NCBI RefSeq assembly: GCF_000002875.2
Contig: NC_009400.2
Span: forward strand, 503,574 to 567,573
Reading direction: 5' to 3'
Length of the DNA stretch: 64,000 nucleotides
From: Leishmania infantum JPCM5
Lineage: Eukaryota > Euglenozoa > Kinetoplastea > Trypanosomatida > Trypanosomatidae
Of this stretch, positions 11,301 through 20,500 are shown one piece after another. Every line of letters begins with the position of its first letter. The first letter of the stretch is position 1. Position numbers and translations under genes: made by a program. The notes beneath the pieces are model-generated. The model did not search any database. It saw nothing but the letters and a program-made list of their open reading frames with translations, and was not told where the DNA came from.

Positions 11301-12003
11301 GCCGCTTCGTGTGCGCGGCCTGTGCGCTCCGCCTGGCCTGCACGTGCTGCTGGTATTCCTTGGCGGCTTGCGCGGAGTCGGTCTTGTCGTGTGAGTTGAT
11401 CTCCGTCCGAAAGGTGGCGTTGTGGTCCTCGCTGTCCAACGTGGCAATGTACGACGACGGTCGCGATGGCAGGCTGCTGCTGGCTGCCCGGGAACCCGTC
11501 GACTCCTGCCGATGCAGCACGTCCGGCATCAGTAACGGATCAAAGTGGTTCTCGGGTCGTTCTTTGTGCAGTCGTTCTAGGACCGCACTGTCGTGATTCC
11601 TGAAACCGTCCTTCACGCGCGGAGAGGCGCTGTCTGACGGATAGCGTCGGGGGCTTGGAATTCGTTTCATACGTCCGCTGGTGGGGGAGGCGCTTCTGAC
11701 GAGGGTGCTGTTGCCCTGATGAACCATTTCCGGCGACAGAGGCGGTGGTGGCAAGAGGGGGTTGTCGTCCTGCGTGTACACGCACTGCTGAAGACCGGGC
11801 TCCCCATTCCTGGTGCGGCCGCTGCTGGCTTTGCCAACGTCTGCCTCCCTGCGGCTGCTGCGGCGCGGCGAGGTCGACAGCCAGTTCTTCGGCGCGCGCC
11901 GCGTGCCCGCATGGGTGCTTGGCAAGGCCGAAACCCCGAGTGACGCTGCCCTGCTACCGTGCGACGACTCCCTGTTACGAGACGCAGACGCCCTGCACCC
12001 CAT
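5302..12003 (-). CDS. 2233-residue protein with MGC N-terminus, possible cytolysin/MACPF-like segment
   Basis: The frame is open from 12597, but the stretch above 12003 contains no other Met and is Pro/His/Arg-rich untranslated-type sequence, so I start at the ATG at 12003. This gives MGCRASASRN, a good N-myristoylation/palmitoylation-like start. Residues 1-470 are mostly Ser/Pro/Arg-rich. A folded-looking part spans ~475-930: KREQYYNDFLSRNPLFMGIK near 481, then a segment 766-925 whose three motifs (AFSVSSFSVSIDP, VVTDVMYGGIMFVEASS, ELQEISYYLDD) match by eye the order and spacing of beta-strands in the thiol-activated cytolysin family. Residues 980-1030 are hydrophobic/helical. A long disordered stretch follows, then a coiled coil near 1600-1645, a conserved-looking block to ~1830, and a C-terminal coiled coil near 2170-2210. 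No known function. No cytolysin Trp-rich undecapeptide was seen, so pore formation should not be assumed. Confidence 0.85.
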   Translation of the reverse strand: MGCRASASRNRESSHGSRAASLGVSALPSTHAGTRRAPKNWLSTSPRRSSRREADVGKASSGRTRNGEPGLQQCVYTQDDNPLLPPPPLSPEMVHQGNSTLVRSASPTSGRMKRIPSPRRYPSDSASPRVKDGFRNHDSAVLERLHKERPENHFDPLLMPDVLHRQESTGSRAASSSLPSRPSSYIATLDSEDHNATFRTEINSHDKTDSAQAAKEYQQHVQARRSAQAAHTKRRQLEEFDPVRPMDSFNVTHRGLLGRCWDRRGPELIPVSFVHAVEAALRAAEETHPASMTTSHPAGAETGRDEFTPVSPRVSLSPLSHASAHFSGFAGGSAPSQPIPCSPRGAGFGGRRVPRRSHWFSVGGVSCDTMCPPVNGSGLGSQAGASIVSSYCMNSGVSSPITAWPGASGPGFPLPTASPALDRAGAAVVRGKAKSFTATAASSPAVYGGAIDSLSNDGDSGAANPRQSLTAEQISALPMEKREQYYNDFLSRNPLFMGIKDCFAFRLSDGVSEDPTTKFLRKRNLEPAPGVVAMRWNRVEFFHTTLHTLIRAVAMTQGMTLNIGHAELLQQASGTGPRQPGMQHSRLSPSASTNHMLHVTGEDGGAIAEMLLRHSFSQYVLSYIENGSFSRGSGSLSNSFLSQSDKLRGAGDGSGSHLSNSLLSPPRNRAHRPDKNGSGEAGAFAAAKFPEDSVLALALCIPSSRLPSLMGALPPPQLSGVGRSSSYSASAAAPKTSRDGDGSPAASPGPSGAPHGAFTRAGSDGSVLVAFSVSSFSVSIDPFRWQEHRYIRYPIDMDDSRKSSRHTYGEGVVTDVMYGGIMFVEASSFTAVRELQTLLAGMTWTEGRTLSGVVGDVRKHLKVFQGNGNKVRQATAPQQQQAEEQNSHRYRICRRVGGRPMRDAVELQEISYYLDDVEVREEIVTLNRPIRSGDVTAARGAAAGPGGVAGSSVDCFESKHTCHGNSLAADPDVSPSFSRVASVWVTLPVIAAVLRTWALHLLSNPEFAQPIALFLQKYAGIAPVLQTTALGALHHDDDTPSEEVGDDVDYLFFEGGSPAVTVPAAAAVDATHPQPAPRIPKFNRFYASKPSTPLFTADEHHASHPGAASHSPANMHRSSNMALDEQGASGADGNQPSLKKPGEDTCVGLGTKSQSPEALKGEATHLADSVSSCCTASEAKSGGDRQSSHAPSSIDTEKDQCDSVRGKICGTKRKRVVGKPSGAANEGTEGAPRTLQCGSKGNKAEPNRATNRKSVSTRPATQCNSPLSPRSGTRPQSRRNDADCDQGSPTSSSSFSFLSSPAATKAGTNDFQGNLSSLVTSSCNTPCLPGNRLHQSTFQNFSHSRLSRSTSAPSPLMPVAGGKGTLRTSVPPTPLLTAVSCVAALPTLSALTFDNAPVEAASAEPSVMASTVGPESSAAAVASGKKIGPDAVQEVSKVAFRSPHSPREPKTHLTMANSGVNSRGAETPLAHRDKVTAAPSTVSAAAAAPSLPLPLPPKAGRAKIIATPTNTTAPKGTSAATIVAMATKLRGVTATSTRRKAVGAVKRAPALVKHARMSVTHFVESEQRACDSPSSPGASVLSTGITVNSAETPTAYRATENEEEEMWHMAMLEVKAQQQELEELRQARRDAEDAAKQREDLLRSLNRILLPHTAPQELDGVLLYLKTAIYEPEDMPHGRLFLQQPSWLPMLVAVWTAPANRIRTVEIAAELTWVDIPRLGLVAGLLYHQYASGPLEELIIRADKLLGSPQTTATLPNNYGLYADLADKTAARPRKPRLLAGRSRKSKRGNNKGRSADANRGSSNLNFTTELDQMTSGFGPGCPPFVITPEEARDTLWLLLCSVAANMRVPTFRVVLRGLPTGEISAAASGSGAGRVRSHGRDRTPFTYLASFFAGAISRFRDEHDDTQLLLKSRSMVLDNFVVCPGSRLGSDRDMHSSAQRSDSSGLGTSTTHHNTAYDEGQLICTNGSLQLDEDGTAWSSSMSERKAGGTLRQTSSLVIMSLPAAASADMGEAARSPDRHRCNSNSTFAAVRPVAAPTPCTGEASAGVSISGGGDGAARAIEVVQTHQHRVQRHRAWVRNGNDVEERPFYELLVHRCDAVGEATTATENDTDDARFYAEPDPQQRLQEAVGQLGAPSQLWQSPPPSPPPRHLPGSGFARGLRTAEDEQVALQSEVAALRERAGDIWEALRKSVKHYNQLQMEAHHKVMKQNGGSQSPSSPPPQPPRQIVLEY

Positions 12004-13302
12004 CCTCGTTAGCCGATTCCGCTGCTCTGCTGCTTTGATGGTCTGCCACGTGTGAGCGAGCCCCTGAATACGTGTGTCTCTCTTCTTGCCGACACCACCG
12101 CGGTGACCTTCCAACAACACCGCGGGCAACGGGAGAGCGGCGCGGTGGTGGTAGATGACGGGGGTAGATAGCTCACGCGGAGGTGACGTGCGTGCACGTG
12201 TATGAAGTGGAGTGGTGCCGCAGAAATACGAAAGAGGAGTGCACAGCAGGGCTGCTGTTAATTTGTACGCGGCGAATGCCGTGATCGCCACGAAACTAAA
12301 GTAAAGCAAGCAATAAAGGGGTGGTGGCGGCCCACCCCACCTCCTTCTCTCCTCCCTCTCTCCCTCTCGTGATTCGAAACGCCGGCGCGCAGCAGCGCAG
12401 CAGTCGAGTAACGCGTGGAAAGAAAAAAAGCAAACAAGCAGCAGAGGAGAGGGAAACAACCGCGCCGTGCACCGTACTCCACCCCGCAACGGCTGCTGGT
12501 GGTGGTGGCGATGGTGATGGCGGGCGAGGGACAAGACAGTAGAGGCGTGCGTGGCTGTGGGTGGTTCACACTTCTTGCCGTCAACCACCAACACCACCCA
12601 CCACCCCCTTCGGGCGTCTCCCTAAGGGAGAGATGGTCTGGTGCAGGGGGTTGGCGGGACGAGAGGGAGGGGGAGTTGCTAGCGAGGGCGGGGGGGGGGC
12701 TGCGAGAGGATGCGAGGGCGCAGCACGCGGTGGGAAAAAAGAAGACGTGTAGAGAAACAAAACCACACAAAACCTGCGTTGCACACAAAATTCGATTGAG
12801 GGGCGACGCGCGCTGAGGTGGTGAACAAGAGAGATCGAGAGAGGTGGTGGTGGTGGTGGTGGGAAGGGGAGTGGTGGGTTACACATGCTGGCATGAGAAG
12901 ATGTGCGGGCACTGACAAGCGGATACGGTCGCGGCGCACACGCCCACAGACGCGTACACGCACACAAATCAATGCCCCGGGCCGGCGAAAGACTGCGCCC
13001 GTTTCACGTCCATACCCACAGAGAGAGAAGGAGGGAGGGACTTGCCTGCGCGCTCAAGTCTACCGAGCACTGTCGCCTTGGCCAGCATGGTAGTGGTGGC
13101 CGACACGCAAGATGACAACGACATGAAGCGCGTCCACTGTCGCAGGGCGGCTTCGCGGTCGTTGCGCCTCACATCCTCTTGTTGGTTCGTTGACTCTGCG
13201 TGTGAGCGTGTGTGTGTGCGTGCCTGATTTTGAGGTCAAGGGAGAAGCGATGCACGTGGTGCCTCGGCCACCGTGCCAGCTCCCTCATGATGGTACAACT
13301 TT
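12004..13302. other. intergenic spacer with low-complexity tracts
   Basis: Contains purine-rich plus-strand tracts near 12420-12460 and 12650-12720 (polypyrimidine on the transcribed strand, likely splice signals for the 2233-residue gene), a G10 run near 12690-12699, and a GGT triplet repeat at about 12843-12860. No supported gene. The upstream extension of the neighbouring frame to 12597 is judged to be 5' UTR. Confidence 0.55.
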
Positions 13303-13602
13303 TTAAAAGAGCAGCCATCGTCGTGCACGCACTGGATTCTCGGCAGCGGCCAGCTCCTTGACGGAGATGTTGGCAATGTCCTTCCCCACTAGCGGATCCG
13401 CGGTGCGCATTACCTGGGCGGCAACCTTGTCCTGGAACTCCTTCACAAAGACGTTGCCCTTCTTCCAGTACTCGGAATGGTATTTAACGCGCATCTGGAT
13501 CTCGTGCATCTCGCGAGCATCCATGCGCTTCGTCTTCGTGTAGATCATGAAGACCGGCACGGTGCTGACGCACACAAACAACCACGGAATCTGGATGCCC
13601 AT
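13303..13602 (-). CDS. small single-pass membrane protein, 99 aa
   Basis: A compact 99-residue protein starting MGIQIPWLFV and ending RRWLLF. Residues 4-21 are hydrophobic (a single transmembrane helix or uncleaved signal anchor). The remainder is a soluble, charged helix-rich tail (KRMDAREMHEIQMRVKYHSE, then YWKKGNVFVKEFQDKVAAQV). The size and layout recall small accessory subunits of mitochondrial inner-membrane complexes in trypanosomatids, but I recognise no family, so localisation is a guess. The frame stays open upstream to 14109, but that part runs through microsatellite-like Cys/Val and His/Thr repeats and is not coding-like; hence the start at 13602. Confidence 0.75.
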   Translation of the reverse strand: MGIQIPWLFVCVSTVPVFMIYTKTKRMDAREMHEIQMRVKYHSEYWKKGNVFVKEFQDKVAAQVMRTADPLVGKDIANISVKELAAAENPVRARRWLLF

Positions 13603-14210
13603 GACGAAGCGAGAGAGCGGTTGGGGAGATGGGGCAAAGGTTGGCCGCAAGTAGTTGCCTGAGGATGCGAGGAGCTGCTGCGACTTCACGGGGCCGGATC
13701 GCGCTGCGCCTCTTTCAGGGCGCGCCACAGATGCCGATGCAGTATATCGTTTTACTGCCGTCAGCGCACGAGCGGGAGAGACAGACAGAGGGCAATGTGA
13801 CACACACACACACACACACACACACACTCGCAGAGCGTCGGTAGTGCGTTGAGAGCAGTCGGAGAGAGGGTGGGTGGAGAAGTGAGGAAGGGTAGTCCTG
13901 CTGTACTGACCAGGTTCTTTTTCGCGTGTGTGTGTGTGTGTAACAGCACATGATGTAAACGCATGCGAAGGATTGAACACAGATCGTCGCGCGCACGGGG
14001 CCACGGAAAGATGCAGAGGAATGTGCGAGCTTGAAGCGCGCACGGCGTCTCCTTCTCTTGTGCTTCTTTTTCTGGTGTCGATACTACACACACACACACA
14101 TACACACACAAGCCGAGCTTCGCAGTGTTGAGTCGCAAGAGACGAGGAGAATGGGTTCGTTCGACATCGCGTAACGCGTCCTCAATGCCCGTCCTTCTGC
14201 TCCACGGGCC
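13603..14210. other. intergenic spacer with CA repeats
   Basis: Short spacer containing a (CA)13 run at 13801-13827, a GT run near 13925-13941 and a CA/TA run near 14087-14109. No gene seen. Confidence 0.6.
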
Positions 14211-16409
14211 TCACTGAACGACGCTGGCGCTGCGGCAGCGGATAAGCACCCGCGTCCCTGGCTGCGGGCGTACGTGGATGATCGTCGACTCGGTGATAGG
14301 CGGCATTGGCTCGCCGTCGATCTGCACGTTCAAGCTTGCGCGCACGCTGCTGTCGGACTCGATGCGGGACTCGTACTTCTCTTTCAGGTTCAGCTGCGTG
14401 TAGGCGGAGCACTGCCCACTCGGAAAGTGCAAATCGTCGGGCGTGCAGAGAACAAAAACGAACATCTCGTCCGTCTGAATAAGCTTCGTGGAAGTGCTGA
14501 GCCCGATGCCCAGAGAGGTGTAGTGCAGCACGCCGCCCATCGTCTGCAGCTCGAAGGCGCAGTCGTTGATGGCCACCGGCTGAGGGGTCGGTGGTGTCGG
14601 AGGCGTTTCTACGGCAGCGCCGCTAGAGATGGTCGTGAGTGTTGGAGTGACCTTTCCGTTGCGGAGCGTGACCGGGCGGTAGTGCAGTTTGCCGCGCTTC
14701 GGATTCCATGGGTGAGTGCCGGCGGAGTAACAGTTCACGTTCGTCAGCACCAACGCCTTCGCCGTGGAGGGCAGCTGCAGTGCCACAAAGTCGCGTGTGC
14801 TACCCATACTTCTCGTCGCAGCGGCAGCGACGCCAACCCCGCTCAGCTGCGGACGCGGCACGCAGACCATTGGTATGATCTTGTATAGCTTTTTGCACCT
14901 GAGCGAGGCCCTGATCCCCATCACCCCGTACACGGCCTTGTTCTGCGCGCGAGTACGGCACACCGTCGGGTGCGCGCGGCGGGTATCGTCAAATTTCTTC
15001 ACCACGTAGGCGTCGAAGCCCACGCCCAGGTAGTTGATGACTCCGTACGTGGCGCACTGCCCGCTCGCGTGCACTTTGGCCCAGTCGACAAGGCACACCG
15101 CGTTTGCCACGTTTGTGGGCCGAGCGGCGCGGTTCCACAGCGGCGAGTGCAGGGCCCGGGCGCCTGCGGAGGCAGCGGCATGCTCCGAGGGCGCGACCCT
15201 GACCTTGGAGGGCGCGTTCGGGGCTGCCCCCTGTGTCGCCTCAGCCGCTGCTTGCGACGACTCGGACCGCACCGCTGCTTGCGCCACTCGCAGCGGCACC
15301 AGCGAGGCCTCCCACCGGTCGAAGCTCACGCACGGGGCTGTCACGGCATCACACAAGGCCGTGGCCACCTGCGCGCCGGCGTCGACGCCGCATCCGCAAA
15401 GGGCGCAAAATCTACGCCAGTCGCTCCTACTGGATGCAAAGGCATAGCCGAAGCCCACACAGTTGCTGTAGTCGTTTCCAGTACCGAGTGGGAGCGGTGC
15501 GAGGGCAGGCATCGTGAAGTACGGATGCACCAGCTTATCGCGCAAGCTGGACGTGACGAAGGCAGAGTTCTCACGGTGCAGCTGCACCTGCTGCACCTGA
15601 GACGCGGTGAGGAAGGGCTGAAACTCGTCCTCTAGCTCGCGGCGCACGAGATCCAGTTGTGTCATGATAAACGACACGGTGCCGTCGCCGCCGCACACAA
15701 CGACGGTGCCGCGCTGCTGACACGGTGGTCGGCCAAGGGTGTGATAGATGACGGCCTGCCGCTTGATGAGAAGACGTAGCGGGGCGGGGTTCATGAACAC
15801 CTCCCCGCGCAGGGTCATGACACGCTTCGTGCCAAGCTCGTCGCGCAAGGCGCCGAGCACCACTTCCCCCACGCCCGTCTCACCAGAGCCGAGGTTTATG
15901 AGTGCCACCACGTAGTGGTATGTCGCCTCGACGCCGCTGTCGTAGGAGCGTGTATACCAGTCGATGAGTTGCTGAGGCGACTGGGCTGGGGAGCCTGAAG
16001 CAACTGCTTTTGCCGGCGGATGAGCACCGCTATCGCAGCGTTGAAAGGACTGCTGCGCCAGCTGCACAGGCGCGGCTGGTACGGACGGCACGGCGTTTTC
16101 GATTTCCACTACGGTGGCCCGCCCTCTGCATGACCTTAATGCCCGCGCGAACGCTTTCCTAGGTGGGCTGTTACGTCCGTGTGGACCACCGGCATGAGGA
16201 TCGAGGACGGAAGGATTCGCCGAGGGTACATCCGCAGCCGAGAAGAGTTCGCTGTCATTCTCGTCCAGTACATGCTCAAGGGCGAAGCTCGAGCTCGAGC
16301 TCGAGGAAACCTCGCTACCGTTGGTATTGCCGTTCTGGCACTCAGCAGCATGAGCTGAAGGCGCTGCTGACGAGGACTCGTGATCAGAGGGCTTCACCTC
16401 GTTGTTCAT
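14211..16409 (-). CDS. diacylglycerol kinase-like lipid kinase
   Basis: 732 residues, ATG at 16409. After ~150 disordered residues a DAGK catalytic domain begins (VVALINLGSGETGVGEVVLG, ~167-186). The ATP-binding glycine motif VVVCGGDGTVSF sits at ~236-247, PLGTGNDYSN at 307-316, and SFDRW at 362-366. The DAGK accessory domain follows: NYLGVGFDAYVVKKFDD, RAQNKAVYGVMG, and the LTNVNCYSAGTHPWNP segment, ending in QIDGEPMPP. The order of motifs is that of eukaryotic diacylglycerol kinases, which phosphorylate diacylglycerol to phosphatidic acid. There are no C1 zinc fingers, EF hands or transmembrane segments, so recruitment to membranes must work otherwise. An insert of ~50 residues (about 250-300) separates GGDGT from the PLGTGND motif. 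A sphingosine kinase is the main alternative, but the accessory region and the DRW motif favour DAGK. Confidence 0.9.
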   Translation of the reverse strand: MNNEVKPSDHESSSAAPSAHAAECQNGNTNGSEVSSSSSSSFALEHVLDENDSELFSAADVPSANPSVLDPHAGGPHGRNSPPRKAFARALRSCRGRATVVEIENAVPSVPAAPVQLAQQSFQRCDSGAHPPAKAVASGSPAQSPQQLIDWYTRSYDSGVEATYHYVVALINLGSGETGVGEVVLGALRDELGTKRVMTLRGEVFMNPAPLRLLIKRQAVIYHTLGRPPCQQRGTVVVCGGDGTVSFIMTQLDLVRRELEDEFQPFLTASQVQQVQLHRENSAFVTSSLRDKLVHPYFTMPALAPLPLGTGNDYSNCVGFGYAFASSRSDWRRFCALCGCGVDAGAQVATALCDAVTAPCVSFDRWEASLVPLRVAQAAVRSESSQAAAEATQGAAPNAPSKVRVAPSEHAAASAGARALHSPLWNRAARPTNVANAVCLVDWAKVHASGQCATYGVINYLGVGFDAYVVKKFDDTRRAHPTVCRTRAQNKAVYGVMGIRASLRCKKLYKIIPMVCVPRPQLSGVGVAAAATRSMGSTRDFVALQLPSTAKALVLTNVNCYSAGTHPWNPKRGKLHYRPVTLRNGKVTPTLTTISSGAAVETPPTPPTPQPVAINDCAFELQTMGGVLHYTSLGIGLSTSTKLIQTDEMFVFVLCTPDDLHFPSGQCSAYTQLNLKEKYESRIESDSSVRASLNVQIDGEPMPPITESTIIHVRPQPGTRVLIRCRSASVVQ

Positions 16410-17588
16410 GCTTCGCTAGGGGGAGGAAGGTGACAGTGGTGCGTAGCGCCAAAGACAACTGGAGATCGCGTGAAGGGATGCGCGTGTACTTCGTTGGTGC
16501 ACGCACAGTCCTCAAAGGCCACCTGCACGCCCACACACGAGGAGGAGAGCGACGGGCAACGAGGACAACGGCGCCACCCCTCCTTTTCCTTCTCTTTGAC
16601 AGCTGAGTTGAGGAAGAGAAGGACCCGATGCCGCGTCCGCCAAGTGCTGACCGCTGCTCCGCCTCCGAGCGCGCACAGAGACAGCCCTGCCAAAGCAGAC
16701 TCCGCCACTCAGAGAGCCCCGCAGGCGCACAAGAAAGCGAGGAAGAGGGGTGGTGGTGGTGGTGGTTGGGGGGAGGGGGAGACCGATAGAATAAGTGGGA
16801 AGAGCAGCGGCTGCAACCCGTGCGAACGCGTCGACAACAACAGCAGCAGCAGCAGCTCAGCTGCAGGTGAATGCTCCAGAGACGCGGTGGCGGCCACCTT
16901 CGCCCAACGCATGCAGCGGCAACAGTCAAACCAGCAACGTGGACTGGAGGAAAGCAAGTCGGAGAGGGAGGAGGAGAGGGCGCGCACGTGTGCGTGTGTG
17001 TGTGCGTGGCTGAGACTACCCGCAACGTGCGTGCTACCGTTTCTTATTTTTTTGTCAGTGTTTCTGTATGCTGCAAGACTCGCGGCCAGCGACTGAGAAT
17101 GAATGCGTGTGATCAGGCAGAAGGAGGTGTGGGGCGAGGGGGAGAGAGACTGAGCAGAGTCGCATGGACGTGCGCGCGACGCTGCGTGCTGCTCCTCGCT
17201 TCCAGGCGCTCGGGGAGCCATAAGGAAAAAGGTAAGGTAAAGCAGAGGGGCAACGAGTGAAAAGGAGGGGGCGGTGGTGGCCGCAGTGTGTTTGATGTGG
17301 TCCGCCATCCGTTTTTCTCTCTCCTTGTGCGTGATGCACCAGACGCCGCTGCGACGCGACACGCGCTCTTGCATGCCATCATGTGTAATTAACGTTGTCA
17401 AACCTCTTTCAAACGCACGCCTACGCACACACACACACACAAACGCAAGGGAATGACAAAGGACAACGTATGAAGAGAGAGGGGGTGGGGCGGGGAGTGC
17501 ATCCACTCTTGCCGCTCCTCTCCTTGCCCTGGTGGTGGTGGTGAGGGTCATTGCTCGTCTCCTCTGCTACGACGCCCACCACGCCACT
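16410..17588. other. intergenic spacer, purine-rich on plus strand
   Basis: Low-complexity spacer: G/A-rich tracts near 16737-16800 and 16945-16985, plus GT/CA runs near 16990-17010 and 17426-17442. Overlapping frames on both strands are open, as expected in such composition, but none has recognisable content. Confidence 0.55.
16416..16430 (-). promoter_or_regulatory. candidate splice acceptor just upstream of DAGK-like gene
   Basis: On the transcribed strand CCTTCCTCCCCCTAG (complement of 16416-16430) ends only 6 nt before the ATG at 16409. It has the polypyrimidine-AG form, but the very short leader makes it only one of several possible acceptors; a further purine-rich region lies to the right. 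Confidence 0.25.
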
Positions 17589-20500
17589 TCACTTCTCGCT
17601 GATTATGAGGAACAGACTCCACTCGCGGTGCCGGTTGCTCGGCTCCGACGTCACGCCCATCGACACATTCACGTGGGATATGGAGAGCATGTTCTCCAAC
17701 CATCCAAGGTCCGCGAGCGCGTGCCATGCGTTGCGGGCGTAGCGCAGGCTTGCTTTCCCAGCCGGGAGCACGACGCGGGATAACTTGTGTCCCACTGGTA
17801 GCGTTGGTGACGGCGCAGGAGTGGTGAGCGTAGGGGTGGCAGAGAGCAGCGCAGGTCGACGCCGCACATCGGACACACTGCCTTGTGCGGCAGGGGTGTT
17901 CGCTGCGTTACCGCCACCGCAACTACTGCCTGCGCCGCTGCTTGCAGATGACACCGATGCCAGCGTGTTCGTGAGAGCACCCTTGACACTGGTAAAGGCT
18001 GAAGTGATGGTTGATCCAGTGCTCTGCAAGTAGTGCCACGTGATAGGCAGAAGCCCTACGAGATCTTCCCGACTGCCGTCTGCGACGCCAGTAGGAGCGC
18101 CGCCACTGACGCTGCTCTGGTCAGAGCCGGCCACGCAGTCCTCTCCACTGCCCCCAATACCCTTACATGGTTCAGTTGCTTCTGCGTGATGGCGCCGTGA
18201 GCGCCAATCCGACAACCGCGCAATGACAGGACCGTAGAGCGTGGGTGCCACGTCCGCAACCTCGACTCCGAGCGTCGTGCCGTTGGCCGAAGTCGCCAGC
18301 CGAACGGCAAACTCCGGCACCTGCGGCATGGGCCGCCAGCACACGCCCGCGTCCAGGGCCGTCTGGTGAAGCGTGACGAGGTTCACGCGGAGCCGAACAC
18401 TCACGTCGAGGAACCCGAAAGTAGAGCTGACCGCGCAGCTCATGCGACGCAGCACATCAATGTGACCGGATAAGTGCATGCCGCGCCCCACTCGTGCACT
18501 CCAGCCCCAATACACATTCACGCCGCGAGGCTTGCGGTAGCGAAGCGCCAGCCCGACGCCCATTTTGATGTGGCGCGGCTTCCACCATGGCGTGGCGGAG
18601 CGCGCAGCGTCGTCGGCCACCTCGGACGCCGCGCGGTTCCAAAGCCACTCATCCGTCGTCTCTAGTGCGCACCGCTGATACCAGTAGAGCCACTCAGGCA
18701 GCGGCGCCCCGCCAGCGTTGTCGACGGCAGCGGCGTCTGGTGGAACTGCGACGCCATATCGCGCTGCGTTGTGCGCGTGATCCGAGGCGGCGGCCGTGCA
18801 AGCGGTGGGAGGACTTCTGTGCTTGTGCTGGGCGGACGACATCGCCGGTGAGTGTCTGTCTGGCGGCGATGGAGTCGCATTAGGGGAGAACGAAATGCTC
18901 GCTACACCTGCGTTGCCTGGTGGGCCAGCTGCGGTGCCCCCCCCAGTTGGCCTACCTGCCCTCGACTGTATGCTGTCCCTGTGCGCCCCCGGCGCGGGGG
19001 GCACGGAGAGGTGGCCAGTTCCTTCTGCTGGATGGTGCTGAGCACCGGTGATAGCCGTGCCGATGGCCTCGTCTGCGAGAGACGCTGCTGCGACGGCTTC
19101 GAGGGGGTGCCTCGACCCTGCCCGGCATAGCTCATTGCAGCTCTGCACCTCGGCCCCCACGACAGCGGTACCGGTGCTGTGGCCGCTACCCAGTTCCTCC
19201 GCAGCCCGTGCGCGCCGTCCCAGCATCACGACGAAGCCGTGAAGGTACACGACAGGGTCGTCGATCACAAGGGAGCACTCCGTCATCACCGTGCGTGCTA
19301 CGTACTCGCACACCGGCAGCAGCGCATCCCCGGACGGTAGCGGCGTGACACGAACGTTCAGCACCCCGGTCCACCGCCGCGCACCCCAGTACCAGAACGC
19401 CTGAAGCGCGTTGTAGACCTGTAGCTGACCGTGGCGTTGAGAAGCGATCACCTGTTCCAGCCGCGGCTGCAGCGTGGGTGGTGGAGACGGCGCGCTGTTC
19501 TCTGCTGCCTGCAGCTCCACGGCGCCGGGCACCACGGCGGCGTCCACGGCACCGCTGGGCCCTGACTCCGAGGAGCTGCGATTCGCAGCGACCCTCGTCG
19601 TCGAGCCGGACCGCGGTGTCGGGACAGCTGACGTAACCACAACCGGTGACGTCCTTGCTGCTGTTCCTAGTGTCCCAGCCCAACCCCCGTGCTCGCCCTT
19701 TGCCGGCTCTGTACGCCGCGGTGCCGCCGGCAGCTCTTGTCGATAGTGTGTGTTCACCTGGTGATACCCGACACCGGTGAAAAGGCCCGCCAGAACGCCA
19801 AAGGAGTCCTTGTGGTACACCGCGTCGAAGCCGTACATCATGCCTGCAGCACCGTACTGCGACACCCCCTTCGCCAGCAGCGGTGGCGCTACCAACGGCG
19901 AGGACGTGCGTGGCCGCTGGGCACTATCCATGACGGCTGCAGGCGTGCCGGTGCCGCTGCCGTTTACCAAGACTGCTGTTGCCGGTACCGCCACAGCACT
20001 CATCGTCTCAGTCGACGAGGCAACCGTGTGCTTCAGCGCCTCTGATGTTGCCGTGGCGTTGCCAGTGGCCGCCCCCCCGGCCGGTTCACCGGGTGTGACT
20101 GCCCACGTATCCGACTGCTGTCGTTGCTGCTGCTGCTGCTGTGGCAGCGCATCATCTACATGCAGGGCGTCGAGCTCCGCGTGGCCACCGCCACCGCATC
20201 CCGCCGCGGCTGCCGCACCGCTGTTCATTCCGGGGGTGTAATACGGCGATGCCGCGGAGAGGCCCGGAAACTCCGACGCGGCCAACTCCCCAATCGCAGA
20301 GAGCGGCCCCGCGGGCGCTGCCGCATCGGCTGTAGCCGCGGGTGTGGACAGGGAGGCCGAGGACTCGCGGCTTTCGTGGACGCGACGCTGATTCTCCTGC
20401 TGCGCGTATGCCGCCGCCACGGAGGACGCGTTTGATGTGGCGTCATTGACAAGCGTGAACTCCTTGGCGCCTTGGCCGGGCTGAAACACTGACCGAGCGA

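Noticed and set aside
12004..12597. N-terminal extension of the 2233-residue protein
   Set aside because: The stretch is His/Pro/Arg low complexity over spacer-like repeats and lacks any Met before 12003 apart from the frame start.
13801..13827. (CA)n runs as possible CRISPR-like or satellite arrays
   Set aside because: They are simple microsatellites without spacers and are common in Leishmania intergenic DNA.
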